From positions 1,240,001 through 1,304,000 of the forward strand of contig NC_005027.1 of assembly GCF_000196115.1 (NCBI RefSeq): a stretch of DNA of 64,000 nt, written 5' to 3'. Below the pieces are notes generated by a model. The model saw nothing but the letters and a program-made list of their open reading frames with translations. It did no database searches and had not been told where the DNA came from. Made by a program: the position numbers and the translations under genes. Positions 54,156 through 62,419 of this stretch are shown here, one piece after another (position 1 is the stretch's first letter; the number at the start of each line of letters is the position of its first letter). The stretch comes from Rhodopirellula baltica SH 1. GTDB lineage: Bacteria; Planctomycetota; Planctomycetia; Pirellulales; Pirellulaceae.

Positions 54156-55457
54156 CACGGCGATCGCATCAAATTTCGGAAGAAGTATTCGATTGCCGGT
54201 TGTCTTGGTGAAGACCTGTTGCGAAAGATTGCGTGAACTCGTTTGATTCATGCCCTGCTATGGAGACGGCAATGCTTTCGCAAATCGATGTGTTTCACGA
54301 CTGCTTTGATCAGGTCGAAGACCCTCGCGTTCCCGGACGAACCACGCATCCGTTGAACTCCATTTTGTTCCTAGTGGTTGCTGCGACGATCGCCGATGCC
54401 GACGGTCCCGAAGAGATCGAGTGTTTTGGAAATGAACGACTCGATTGGCTCAGTCGCTTTGCAGATTTCCCTCACGGCATCCCCTCGCACGACACCATCG
54501 GTCGAGTCCTGTCACTGATCAAACCAGAGCAGTTTCAGCAAGCTTTGCTAGACTGGCACACACAACTTTGTCAGCAATATCGCGACGCCGAAGACAAGCT
54601 TGATCGTGATGAAGAGCAGTCTCTGCCCATTCATGTTGCGATTGATGGCAAGACCGCACGCGGCTCTTACACCAACGCTGAGAAATCAAACGCAATTCAC
54701 TTTGTATCCGCTTGGGCTTCCAAACATGGAGTCACTCTTGGGCAAACCGAAGTGGATTCAAAAACCAACGAAATCACAGCAATTGATGAGCTTTTAGACT
54801 TCATTGATGTCCGTGGCACCATTATCACGCTCGATGCAATCGGAGCCCAGAAGTCGATTGCTGAGAAGATTCATCGTAATGGCGGCGACTACATTTTCGC
54901 GATCAAAGACAACCATCCCAAGTTGGCCAATGCCATCCGTGAACACTTCGAGTTGGTTCACGAAGAAGGGCTGAAAGCCAATGGAGTGAAGTCGAAGAAG
55001 ACGGTGGGAAAAAAGAGTGGCCGACAGGAAGAACGATTCTACGCTGTTTGCCCGATACCACCTGAGATGAAAGCCATGACAGATCTCTGGGCAGGTGCGA
55101 CGAGCATCGGCCAAGCCATCACGCAAACGGAGCGAAATGGAGAGTGCCATGTCGAGGTTCGTTATTTCCTGCTCAGTCGACCTGCCCGGGTAGGAGAGTT
55201 CGCAATCAGTGTCCGGAGTCACTGGAGCGTGGAGTCCATGCACTGGGTGTTGGATGTCGTGTTCCACGACGATGCCAGCCGCATTCGGACCAAGAACGCG
55301 ACGGCGAATTTCACGTTCATCCGTCGTTATGTGACGACGCTTCTCAAGCAGGACACTACCAAGCGAAGTCTCAAGCAGAAGCGAAAAAAAGCGGGCTGGA
55401 ATACCGACTTCCTCGAGAAACTCATGTTCTCAGCATGATTTTGATGCGATCGCCGTG
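54156..55457 (+). mobile_element. ISAs1-family insertion sequence, 1302 bp
   Basis: Bounded by perfect 18-bp terminal inverted repeats (CACGGCGATCGCATCAAA at 54156-54173 and its complement at 55440-55457) and by 9-bp direct repeats outside. Length, target duplication and transposase type fit the ISAs1 family. Each end contains the palindrome GCGATCGC. The intact repeats and transposase suggest a recent insertion. Confidence 0.93.
54272..55438 (+). CDS. ISAs1-family transposase
   Basis: 388 residues, the usual family size. The ATG follows GGAG by six bases; an ATG at 54260 and a GTG at 54233 are possible. The N-terminal DDE_Tnp_1-associated region is FHDCFDQVEDPRVPGRTTHPLNSILFLVV. The DDE catalytic core includes VAIDGKTARGS (first Asp), ITLDAIGAQKSIAEKIHRNGGDYIFAIKDNHPKL (second Asp) and RSHWSVESMHWVLDVVFHDDASRIR (Glu). 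It appears intact and ends inside the right terminal repeat region. Confidence 0.95.
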   Translation: MLSQIDVFHDCFDQVEDPRVPGRTTHPLNSILFLVVAATIADADGPEEIECFGNERLDWLSRFADFPHGIPSHDTIGRVLSLIKPEQFQQALLDWHTQLCQQYRDAEDKLDRDEEQSLPIHVAIDGKTARGSYTNAEKSNAIHFVSAWASKHGVTLGQTEVDSKTNEITAIDELLDFIDVRGTIITLDAIGAQKSIAEKIHRNGGDYIFAIKDNHPKLANAIREHFELVHEEGLKANGVKSKKTVGKKSGRQEERFYAVCPIPPEMKAMTDLWAGATSIGQAITQTERNGECHVEVRYFLLSRPARVGEFAISVRSHWSVESMHWVLDVVFHDDASRIRTKNATANFTFIRRYVTTLLKQDTTKRSLKQKRKKAGWNTDFLEKLMFSA

Positions 55458-55466
55458 CGTCAAGGG
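55458..55466. repeat. Target-site duplication, right
   Basis: CGTCAAGGG immediately outside the right inverted repeat; matches 54147-54155. Confidence 0.9.
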
Positions 55467-55861
55467 CCACATAACATATCGAGTAAGGAAGTCGCCACGA
55501 AGTCCTCGATCTGCAGGATTTCCCGCGTGCGCGATCAGTTTTTTGCATCCTCCCAATCGAGCACCAGCCAACACCCAACTGGAGAATCCGCCGCTCCAGC
55601 AAATAGTGAGATCCGGTTGCAGGTCGCGTACGACCTTGGCAGTGTTTTTCAAGATACTTGGGAACTTTTGAAGCCGGGATTGAGCCAATAGGTTAGATTC
55701 ATAGTAGCTATGTGCAGAAGTTTTTAGCCTGCTGCTTAAGTCTGCCGGCGTTGAATTGAGGCAAAACACTGACTGTTGGTGTTCACAGTCCATGGCGAGC
55801 CAATCGAGCACCAAACGCGGCGTACCCTCCGCACGCGGCGTCGACAAAATATGCAGAATTT

Positions 55862-56683
55862 TCAAGTCGTAACCTGTTTTGATTTAGTCAACGGAGTGCA
55901 TACTACGTCCTCGAAGTCCTCCAAAGTTGTGGCCGAACCATCCAGCTTAGTCGACGAATAGTTCAATTCCTCTAGCAACAGTCTTAACTCATCTGCTTGT
56001 TGTTCCTTTGGCCACCAAAACGGGTGCACCCCGATCATCAACTTCGGTCGATGTTTTAGAAGTGTTTGATAGGCGCCGCGCAGGACTTGCAACTCGGCCC
56101 CCTCGACGTCAATCTTGATAACATCGGGAACCAGACCGGTGTTGGAACAATAAGCGTCGAGTGTTCGTATGGGAACTTGAACAATGGTCGTTTGGTCTGG
56201 TTTGACATGGGTAATTTCATGCCCGGCTTCTTGTCCAAAATTAAGCGAGTTGCTCGTGTGCATGCCGTCACCGCCCAGAAGATAGAAATCGGTCATTCCT
56301 TCGTGGTCACCCACGCAAAACCGTTCGACCCTGAACGGATTTATGGCCGAAGCATTCATGTTGAACTCCAGTACCTTCAAGTTTTGTGCTGATGGTTCGA
56401 ATGCGACGACCGTTCCACCGTCTCGAACGGCACCGTCGGCGACGAGCGACGTTATCCCGAAATTTGCGCCCACGTCAAAGACAACCGAAACATCCGTCGC
56501 CAACTCGCGAAGCAGCTCAAATACGCGATCGGGGTCGCTGTCGAGTTGTAGTCGATAGCAGCGCGGATGTACGCGAATTCGGCCGCGGCTAGCGAGATGC
56601 GTCGAAAGTGAGATGGCGATGCCCGGATGGTTGACGGACATCTGAACGTACTGTCGCCAGAGTCTCTTGAGGATACTAATCAT
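55862..56683 (-). CDS. FkbM-family methyltransferase
   Basis: 273 residues, SAM-dependent. Motif I is VVFDVGANFGITSLVADGAV, followed by GTVVAFEPSAQNLKVLEFNM, LDAYCSNTGLVPDVIKIDVEGAELQVLRGA and PKLMIGVHPFWWPKEQQADELRLLL, the standard FkbM set. It probably O-methylates a sugar of the exopolysaccharide. Its stop overlaps the start of the interrupted glycosyltransferase gene (ATGA), so the two were coupled before the IS arrived. Confidence 0.93.
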   Translation of the reverse strand: MISILKRLWRQYVQMSVNHPGIAISLSTHLASRGRIRVHPRCYRLQLDSDPDRVFELLRELATDVSVVFDVGANFGITSLVADGAVRDGGTVVAFEPSAQNLKVLEFNMNASAINPFRVERFCVGDHEGMTDFYLLGGDGMHTSNSLNFGQEAGHEITHVKPDQTTIVQVPIRTLDAYCSNTGLVPDVIKIDVEGAELQVLRGAYQTLLKHRPKLMIGVHPFWWPKEQQADELRLLLEELNYSSTKLDGSATTLEDFEDVVCTPLTKSKQVTT

Positions 56684-56699
56684 GAAGCTTTTGCGGAGT

Positions 56700-56891
56700 T
56701 CAAGGACATGGTTTTTTTCGACTCGCTTTGATCCGTTTGGGAATACGCAGGTTGAGAGTATTGTTGCTTCCTTCGTCCAGATGTCTCAATAGATTCACCC
56801 GATTCGTATCGGCATTACTGTAAGAAGGAGAGTTCATGGGGCAACCAGCATTGTGTCGATTGACTTTCTGGAAAGATGCGTTGACGGTCAT
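56700..56891 (-). CDS. Possible 63-residue ORF bridging a GT gene and an FkbM gene
   Basis: Its ATG overlaps the stop of the upstream GT gene (ATGA) and it ends 16 bp before the FkbM start. The product (MTVNASFQKVNRHNAGCPMN...KASRKKPCP) is polar and basic with no recognised motif. Coupled position supports translation; sequence gives no functional clue, so it may be a chance frame. Confidence 0.35.
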   Translation of the reverse strand: MTVNASFQKVNRHNAGCPMNSPSYSNADTNRVNLLRHLDEGSNNTLNLRIPKRIKASRKKPCP

Positions 56892-58060
56892 GCAATACGT
56901 TCAGCAGTTTTGGACGAGACGAGACGAAATGGAACGAGCTCTTTCCCGGCCCACAAACGTTTGAACTCGGCTATACAGCGATCCCAAGTCAAACTAAACG
57001 AATGCTCTTGAGCTGCTCGACGAAAGTCACACATGCGAGATTCATCACGCAGTAGTGACTCAACCGCGTCAGCAATTGTTAGTACATCATTTTCGGGTGA
57101 AAAGCGGAGACCTGCATCCGATGGGATTGTCTCTGCGGGTCCTTCCGCGGCAAATCCGATGACTGGTACGCCGGCACGCAGGAATTCGATAATTGAAAAC
57201 CCCAACGCCTCGCGACTGCTAAATAGGCAGCCCAAGTCGCATTCGGATAGAAAACGAGGGTAAGCCGTAGGATCCGATTTTTTATCAATGTAGCCCGAAA
57301 GGTCTACGCCACTACGTTGGCCTATGGAATCCGGTATCGTACCGGCGGCTCGAACGATCGCAGGCAGTCCACGACGTTCAAGTTCGTCCCGTACATCGCA
57401 GATAAGGGGTAGCCCTTTGCGTTTCCAATCCTTTCCAACGAACCCAAGTACGGCGGGGCGATCAAAACCTGGACGACCTGTTGGAGCCAAGAACGACCAG
57501 TCCTCTGGGAGGTCGAGGTTTGCTCCTGGTAGAACGACGTGAACTTTCGTGGGTGACGCTCCGCAATCTTTTATCGCTGAGTCGGCCGCCCATCGAGAGC
57601 GAAAAACTATTCGGTCGGCGAGCGAATAGTTTTGTCGTTCAATGTCTAAGAGTGTTTGCCGAATGTCATTGGGGAGGCGCACGTCCAGGCCTCTCCCGGA
57701 GGTCAGTTGCGCGGCCGTGGCGTCAAGATAGTAGGTGATTGATCCGCCAGCATCACGTACAGTTTGAGCCCTCGGGAAGTGTTGGCTGAAACTAATGACG
57801 TCGCCCTTAATCAATTCCTTCACCGCGTTTTCAGCATGCTGAAGAAACGCGGAGGAATATTGATAGCCTCCCATTCGGTGCCCGCGGATCATGCGGTTCA
57901 CGGTCCAGGAAATTCGCCTTGCTTTGAATTCGTTTAACCTAATTCGCCCACCTCTTTGCGCAAATTCGCCATGGCGGGCGGCATTGAGAAACGCATGCGG
58001 TATCCCACCGTGGCATGACGGACTTTCGACGTCACCGATCGCTAGCACAGATCGGTTCAA
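56888..58060 (-). CDS. Family 4 glycosyltransferase
   Basis: About 390 residues from a TTG that overlaps the previous stop (TTGA) with AAGGAAGG just upstream; a GTG at 58048 is the alternative. The N-terminal half has SVLAIGDVESPSCHGGIPHAFLN, ISFSQHFPRAQTVRD and VFRSRWAADSAI. The C-terminal half has AVLGFVGKDWKRKGLPLICDV and CLFSSREALGFSIIEFLRAGVPVIGF (EALGFSIIE nucleotide-sugar motif). The open frame upstream to 58294 overlaps the previous gene and is not coding-like. Confidence 0.88.
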   Translation of the reverse strand: MNRSVLAIGDVESPSCHGGIPHAFLNAARHGEFAQRGGRIRLNEFKARRISWTVNRMIRGHRMGGYQYSSAFLQHAENAVKELIKGDVISFSQHFPRAQTVRDAGGSITYYLDATAAQLTSGRGLDVRLPNDIRQTLLDIERQNYSLADRIVFRSRWAADSAIKDCGASPTKVHVVLPGANLDLPEDWSFLAPTGRPGFDRPAVLGFVGKDWKRKGLPLICDVRDELERRGLPAIVRAAGTIPDSIGQRSGVDLSGYIDKKSDPTAYPRFLSECDLGCLFSSREALGFSIIEFLRAGVPVIGFAAEGPAETIPSDAGLRFSPENDVLTIADAVESLLRDESRMCDFRRAAQEHSFSLTWDRCIAEFKRLWAGKELVPFRLVSSKTAERIA

Positions 58061-59304
58061 GTGACCTTCCTTAGTTTCGATTCTGTACGCAAGAGACCAT
58101 CGGCCAAGAGATCGAGTCCGCCCCTCGGGATACAAGTCGCGCTGGACATTGCGACAAGACGTTCGGGAGATTCCAGCAGTGAGGCAATCGCAGCGGCAAT
58201 AGCTGGACCCGTCGGTTCGTCCAGTAGCAACCCGTTGACGTTTGGTTCCACAACACTGCCGCAGCGGTGGGTTGCGACAACCGGCAGACGCCATGCTTGA
58301 GCTTCCAACTGAGTCAGAGCAAAACCGTCCGATAGCGTAGGTAATAGAAAAACATCTGCGTCGCGGTAGTGTTGACTGACCTGCGAACGAGCGGCAGAAC
58401 CATGCCAGGTAATTGGCAGTCCATCGATCAACTCGCTCAAATTCTCGATGTCGGTTGGTCCAACGAGGTGGAATTCGATCGGTTCGTCGACTAGCTCTCT
58501 TGCCGCATCGATTAGCCGAGCCACTCCCTTTCGAAGAATAATTTGACCCAGGAATAGCGCGCGTAGGGGACGTTCACGAGTAAAGCGATCTGGGAAATTA
58601 CGTCGAAATTCCGGGGCGGCCGATGGGACCTCGGCGAGCGGAAGTACTTCGATTCGACTGGGATCAATACCGCGACCGATCAAGCAGTTTCGGCTCCAAG
58701 TTGAATTGACAACGACTCGGTTCGCATGCTCGATTTCTTCCCTCCAGCGTTCAACGTAGCTCTCGGGGTAGCGTTTCCAAGTCGTGCGAAATTCGGGGCG
58801 GTCAAAGTGTTCTTGTTCAACGATATCCGCTTCCGCAGGGCCCGGGTCGAATTGGCCAAGTACTGTTTGGCAACCGACCCTTCGAGCGAATTCAAAAAGG
58901 TCTCGGCACGCGTGAGCAAAGGCGAAAACAGTTAGGCAATCGCCATTCGAATCGATGGACAAGAAATCCTGAAGACCGTTCTTGCATAGCCTATCAAATC
59001 TCTCGTTTCTTGCTGCATAATAACTGGAAGACTCCTCTCGGCGGACCCGCTGCATTGCTTCGATGCGCGCAAATGTGAAGGGGAACGAACGTACGGCATA
59101 CTCGCGGAGGTCCTCGTGCGAACGGCTTCGTAAGCGTCTTGCGATCGCGCCGGGCATGCGTCCAAGGAATGAAGAATCCTTGTTCCAGATGTCGGTCAAG
59201 AGCAACGCTAATTCGTTGCGGCCCGCCAAAGCGCGTGGAATCGCATAGTGTTCTCGCGCACCTTGTTGTGCGCAAATCCAATTCGGTTTGGCTGCGTCAG
59301 GCAC
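58057..59304 (-). CDS. Family 4 glycosyltransferase
   Basis: 415 residues from a GTG (VPDAAKPNWICAQQGAREHY) that overlaps the last codons of the preceding gene by 8 bases. Family members start near the ICAQ-GAREHYAIPRAL motif, so the longer frame to 59649 is rejected. The middle has QTVLGQFDPGPAEADIVEQEH and VVVNSTWSRNCLIGRGI. The C-terminal domain has ALFLGQIILRKGVARLIDAA and VFLLPTLSDGFALTQLEAQAWRLPVVAT, the nucleotide-sugar motif. Confidence 0.9.
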   Translation of the reverse strand: MPDAAKPNWICAQQGAREHYAIPRALAGRNELALLLTDIWNKDSSFLGRMPGAIARRLRSRSHEDLREYAVRSFPFTFARIEAMQRVRREESSSYYAARNERFDRLCKNGLQDFLSIDSNGDCLTVFAFAHACRDLFEFARRVGCQTVLGQFDPGPAEADIVEQEHFDRPEFRTTWKRYPESYVERWREEIEHANRVVVNSTWSRNCLIGRGIDPSRIEVLPLAEVPSAAPEFRRNFPDRFTRERPLRALFLGQIILRKGVARLIDAARELVDEPIEFHLVGPTDIENLSELIDGLPITWHGSAARSQVSQHYRDADVFLLPTLSDGFALTQLEAQAWRLPVVATHRCGSVVEPNVNGLLLDEPTGPAIAAAIASLLESPERLVAMSSATCIPRGGLDLLADGLLRTESKLRKVT

Positions 59305-60490
59305 CGGTCGGAAGCCCCAATAGCTCGGCGTATGCCCTGGAGTAATGGTCTGGATGAAATCGTTCCCTTGCGAGATCTTGACCCGCCAACGCCAGGCGAA
59401 AACGGGCGGCCTGATCGGTGATGAGCTCGGACAGTGATGACGCCATCGCTGTTGAATCAAAGGGGGGAACGAGTCGAACCGACGGGCCATCTGGTCGAAG
59501 GTCGAAGAAGTCTCGGATGGGGCCCACATCCGTAAGTACACAGGGCAAGCCGAATGCCATTGCCTCCGATACAGCGTTGCCCAACCCTTCGTGTTTTGTC
59601 GTTGCATAGGCGAAGAGATCCCATTCCGCCATCGCACCGTAGACGTCATCTACTTCACCGACGAAGCGAACCGAATCATTCAGGTTCAAATCCTCGCACA
59701 ACTGCACTAATACGCCCCGTTGATCACCATCGCCGATCAATTCGAGTCGGACACTTTTTTGCGATCCGTTGTGGGCCAACGATTCACGAAGCTCTGCGAA
59801 TGCTTGAAGGAGTGTCGCATGGTCCTTGATGCGGCTGAGTCGAGCTGTCATGCCAATGGTGAACGGCTTGTCGGTTCTGACAGACTTAACATCGGCCGGT
59901 GCCTGTGGCCACTCGATTCCGTTGGGTACGACCTCCGTCGGAAAGCGTCGCAAGTAGCGGCTGCGATGAAATGAATCGGCGACATGTTTTGAACAGCAAA
60001 TGTAATTCGGTAGTTCACCCTTTGGCGGGTAGAGACGGTGAAGCATGCAATAAACCCAGTCGGTAAGTCGCGACAAGCCGATTGCTGGATTCCCGCCATG
60101 GATCGCTGTCCGTATCCCATACGCCGAAAGCAGATGAAGGATTTGTGGCAACTTTGGCATTCCATGCCATACAATCGCAGCATCCGGAAGTCGTTGATTG
60201 GCCTTCAATCGTTCCAGGTATTTCTTGAGACAAGGCGAGATCTGCAACGGCCAACGGCTTGTTTGTCTTGCAATGTGGACTACCGCACCAGAATCTTTCC
60301 AGTCACTTGTCATCGGCCCATCCGGGCCTAGCACAAAGGCATCGTGCCGCACAGTCAACAGACGTTCCATGAGAACCAACGCGTCGCGTTCTACACCACC
60401 CCGTCCGGCGCCGACCAGGACGTGCAGCAAGCGTGGTTTTTCAGCAATGTTTTTGTTAGTGTTCACGTCGATGAGTTGTTCGGAATTCAA
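59297..60490 (-). CDS. Family 4 glycosyltransferase
   Basis: About 397 residues. The start is either a TTG at 60490 overlapping the previous stop as TTGA, or a GTG at 60466. The N-terminal domain is RLLHVLVGAGRGGVERDALVLM, AIVWHGMPKLPQILHLL, AIHGGNPAI; the C-terminal domain is FTIGMTARLSRIKDHATLLQAF, RLELIGDGDQRGVL and LFAYATTKHEGLGNAVSEAMAFGLPCVLTD (EGLGNAVSE motif). Similar in layout to the IS-interrupted GT4 gene nearby, including the AHAGNP/IHGGNP motif, so the two may be related by duplication. Confidence 0.9.
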   Translation of the reverse strand: MNSEQLIDVNTNKNIAEKPRLLHVLVGAGRGGVERDALVLMERLLTVRHDAFVLGPDGPMTSDWKDSGAVVHIARQTSRWPLQISPCLKKYLERLKANQRLPDAAIVWHGMPKLPQILHLLSAYGIRTAIHGGNPAIGLSRLTDWVYCMLHRLYPPKGELPNYICCSKHVADSFHRSRYLRRFPTEVVPNGIEWPQAPADVKSVRTDKPFTIGMTARLSRIKDHATLLQAFAELRESLAHNGSQKSVRLELIGDGDQRGVLVQLCEDLNLNDSVRFVGEVDDVYGAMAEWDLFAYATTKHEGLGNAVSEAMAFGLPCVLTDVGPIRDFFDLRPDGPSVRLVPPFDSTAMASSLSELITDQAARFRLALAGQDLARERFHPDHYSRAYAELLGLPTGA

Positions 60491-61380
60491 TTTAAACAAC
60501 GATAGCCGGGCGATTCGAATCTTCGCCGGACTTCATCCGGATTCTTTGTCGCTAGGATGTCGCTGCAAACGCCGTCTTGAAACGGGCGCTCAAAATTGAC
60601 TGGACAAACCTTCGGACCTCGTAAATCGCATTCAAGTTCAAACAATGTATAGCCAGCATCTTGAAGGAGATCTTTCACAGGTGTTCGGCCAACCAAGTCC
60701 TCGACCAATAGGTGTGGGACCGAGTGATTAGAAATCAACTCCCCCGCGCCTCGTAAAGCTTCAAGCTCGTGACGCTCGACGTCCAATTTGAGAAACACCG
60801 GGGCCTTACCATTGAGAAGATGGTCAAGACGATCGCTGGAAACTTTGCGCTGACGGTGATTTTCATGGTGGACTTGATGTGTGACATAGCCAACACCGCT
60901 GTTGGAGGCGTAGTCTTCCGATTCGCAGGCGATGATTTCCCCGCTTCGATCACTCGCGGCAGCCTGAATTAATCGGACCGTCGTCCCGCCGGTATCCCAT
61001 TCATTGACGTTGCGCTGCAAAGCGGCAAATGTCTTGGGATGCATTTCGACGGCGGTAACCGTCCCGGTTTTCCCAACTGCGGCGACCATTGCCGCCGTGA
61101 CGACGCCATAGTTGGCACCAACGTCTGCGGCAACATCTCCTGGATCAAGTAAGCGAAAGCTGGTCTCGCAAGCTTCTAACGCTGTCAGCCCATGACGAAG
61201 GACTCGATGCCCGATGTAGTCTTGCGGTTCAACCCAGACTGGGTATCCCCACGGTAGGATCCGCCGGACTGGGCCAGGACGAACGCCGAGTAGTTTTTGA
61301 AGCATTGCTTGAAATGCTTGCTGAGGACGGTGAACAAACTCGGGACGTAAAAACCGTTTCTGGATCTTATTTAGCGACAT
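60487..61380 (-). CDS. FkbM-family methyltransferase
   Basis: 297 residues. DVAADVGANYGVVTAAMVAAVGKTGTVTAVEMHPKTFAALQRN forms the SAM-binding fold, followed by RLDHLLNGKAPVFLKLDVERHELEALRGAGE, where the usual DVEGxE is DVERHE. It likely O-methylates an exopolysaccharide sugar. The stop overlaps the next glycosyltransferase start. An ATG start is clear. Confidence 0.9.
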   Translation of the reverse strand: MSLNKIQKRFLRPEFVHRPQQAFQAMLQKLLGVRPGPVRRILPWGYPVWVEPQDYIGHRVLRHGLTALEACETSFRLLDPGDVAADVGANYGVVTAAMVAAVGKTGTVTAVEMHPKTFAALQRNVNEWDTGGTTVRLIQAAASDRSGEIIACESEDYASNSGVGYVTHQVHHENHRQRKVSSDRLDHLLNGKAPVFLKLDVERHELEALRGAGELISNHSVPHLLVEDLVGRTPVKDLLQDAGYTLFELECDLRGPKVCPVNFERPFQDGVCSDILATKNPDEVRRRFESPGYRCLN

Positions 61381-61457
61381 CTGGATTCTACTTTTACTTT
61401 AAGTTTGTACTTCGTGTTCGTACTTGACTGCACATCATTTTGAATGCCTTCAAAATG

Positions 61458-62201
61458 TTAGGCTTCAATGATCTGGCACTCGGGGATGCGCTGCTGAAGT
61501 AGTTCTAGCCCGAGGGGACTGATGGCCAATACGTCGCCCCATGGCTCACGCGAAATCTCGAGTGTTGAATTCCGATTCCGGAATATTCCGACGACGTACC
61601 CGCTTTGTTTTAGAAGCTCAATAAGTTTATGGTCGCCCTTGCCGTACCGTCGCGCCATTGACTTCCAACAAAAATAGTGGCGGTCGATGATTCTCTACCA
61701 AGTGGACTGCACCCCGCAGTGCGGCCAATTCATAGCCCTCGACATCGGGTTTCATCATCGCGTATTCTCAATCGTCCAATATGTCATCGAGTCTTTTTGC
61801 TTCAACCGACCCGTGGGAAGATTCGGCAGGCTGATTGCCGCGAATGTCGTCCAGAACGTGTGAGATTGAGTCTCCCAGTGAAAATCGGATCGTTTGGTTC
61901 TTGTCCGATACTGCAACGCCGTGAATGGTCGCGTTGATTCGTTCAGCCGTAGGTTCTCTTCAAGCCGCCGTCGCTGTTTTACTCCAGCTTCCACGCACGT
62001 CAGGTCATTGGTTTTCTTAGAGGCCAACGAAGTGAACAGTCCGATGTTGGAACCTACGTCAAGAAAGGAGTGTTCGGGGCGAAGATAGCGTTCGATCAGG
62101 GATAGCGAATCGGCTGCGTAACGGTCACCAAACAAGGCAACGTCGGTCGCGATGTTGCTATCCGGATACCAAGCAAACGTGAGACCATCATGGACCATCA
62201 C
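61458..62201 (-). pseudogene. FkbM-family methyltransferase pseudogene
   Basis: The 5' segment has ADSLSLIERYLRPEHSFLDVGSNIGLFTSLASKK. A frameshift near 61938 moves the reading to ATIHGVAVSDKNQTIRFSLG and then RLDDILDD, an in-frame TGA interrupts, then EYAMMKPDVEGYELAALRGA follows, and a second frameshift near 61655 leads to RRYGKGDHKLIELLKQSGYVVG and the stop. At least three inactivating changes are present relative to a normal gene of about 245 residues. The order of parts matches intact FkbM proteins. Confidence 0.85.
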
Positions 62202-62419
62202 TTTCCATCGTCAATTGGATGTGCGGCGATGCACAAACCAATGATCGGACCGGATAAAGGCCGACAGTCGTGCCTCACTGTTTCCGGGAGCGTTCCAGAC
62301 TTGGTAGATTCGCGTAGGGTGGGATCGCAGGATTCTTTCATTGCTATGTTATGGACGTCGGCATCAGGGAGAGTTGTATCATCGCGACTGACACTATGAC
62401 AATCCTTACCACCGCCGTT

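Larger units (their letters stand above)
53454..55865 (-). pseudogene. Family 4 glycosyltransferase gene split by an ISAs1-type insertion
   Basis: The 5' part (55865-55458) reads MKILHILSTPRAEGTPRLVL to RYVMWPLT and the 3' part (54146-53454) reads LLGGRVVCCSDYVRDS to the stop, including VVMIATLERHKDHKTLLHAI and FVFSTTPREGLGSVLLEGLAA, the nucleotide-sugar motif. Removing the element and one 9-bp target copy gives a continuous 366-residue GT4 frame (MWPLTLLGGRVVCC across the junction). As it stands the first part runs on into the IS and ends after HGDRIKIMLRT, so the enzyme is inactive unless the IS excises. The start overlaps the FkbM stop as ATGA. Confidence 0.93.

Noticed and set aside
58061-58294. 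Extended start of the GT4 gene ending at 56888
   Set aside because: It overlaps the preceding gene by more than 200 bases and has no GT similarity.
59305-59649. Extended start of the GT4 gene ending at 58057
   Set aside because: It lies inside the upstream GT4 gene; the family N-terminus begins at the GTG at 59304.
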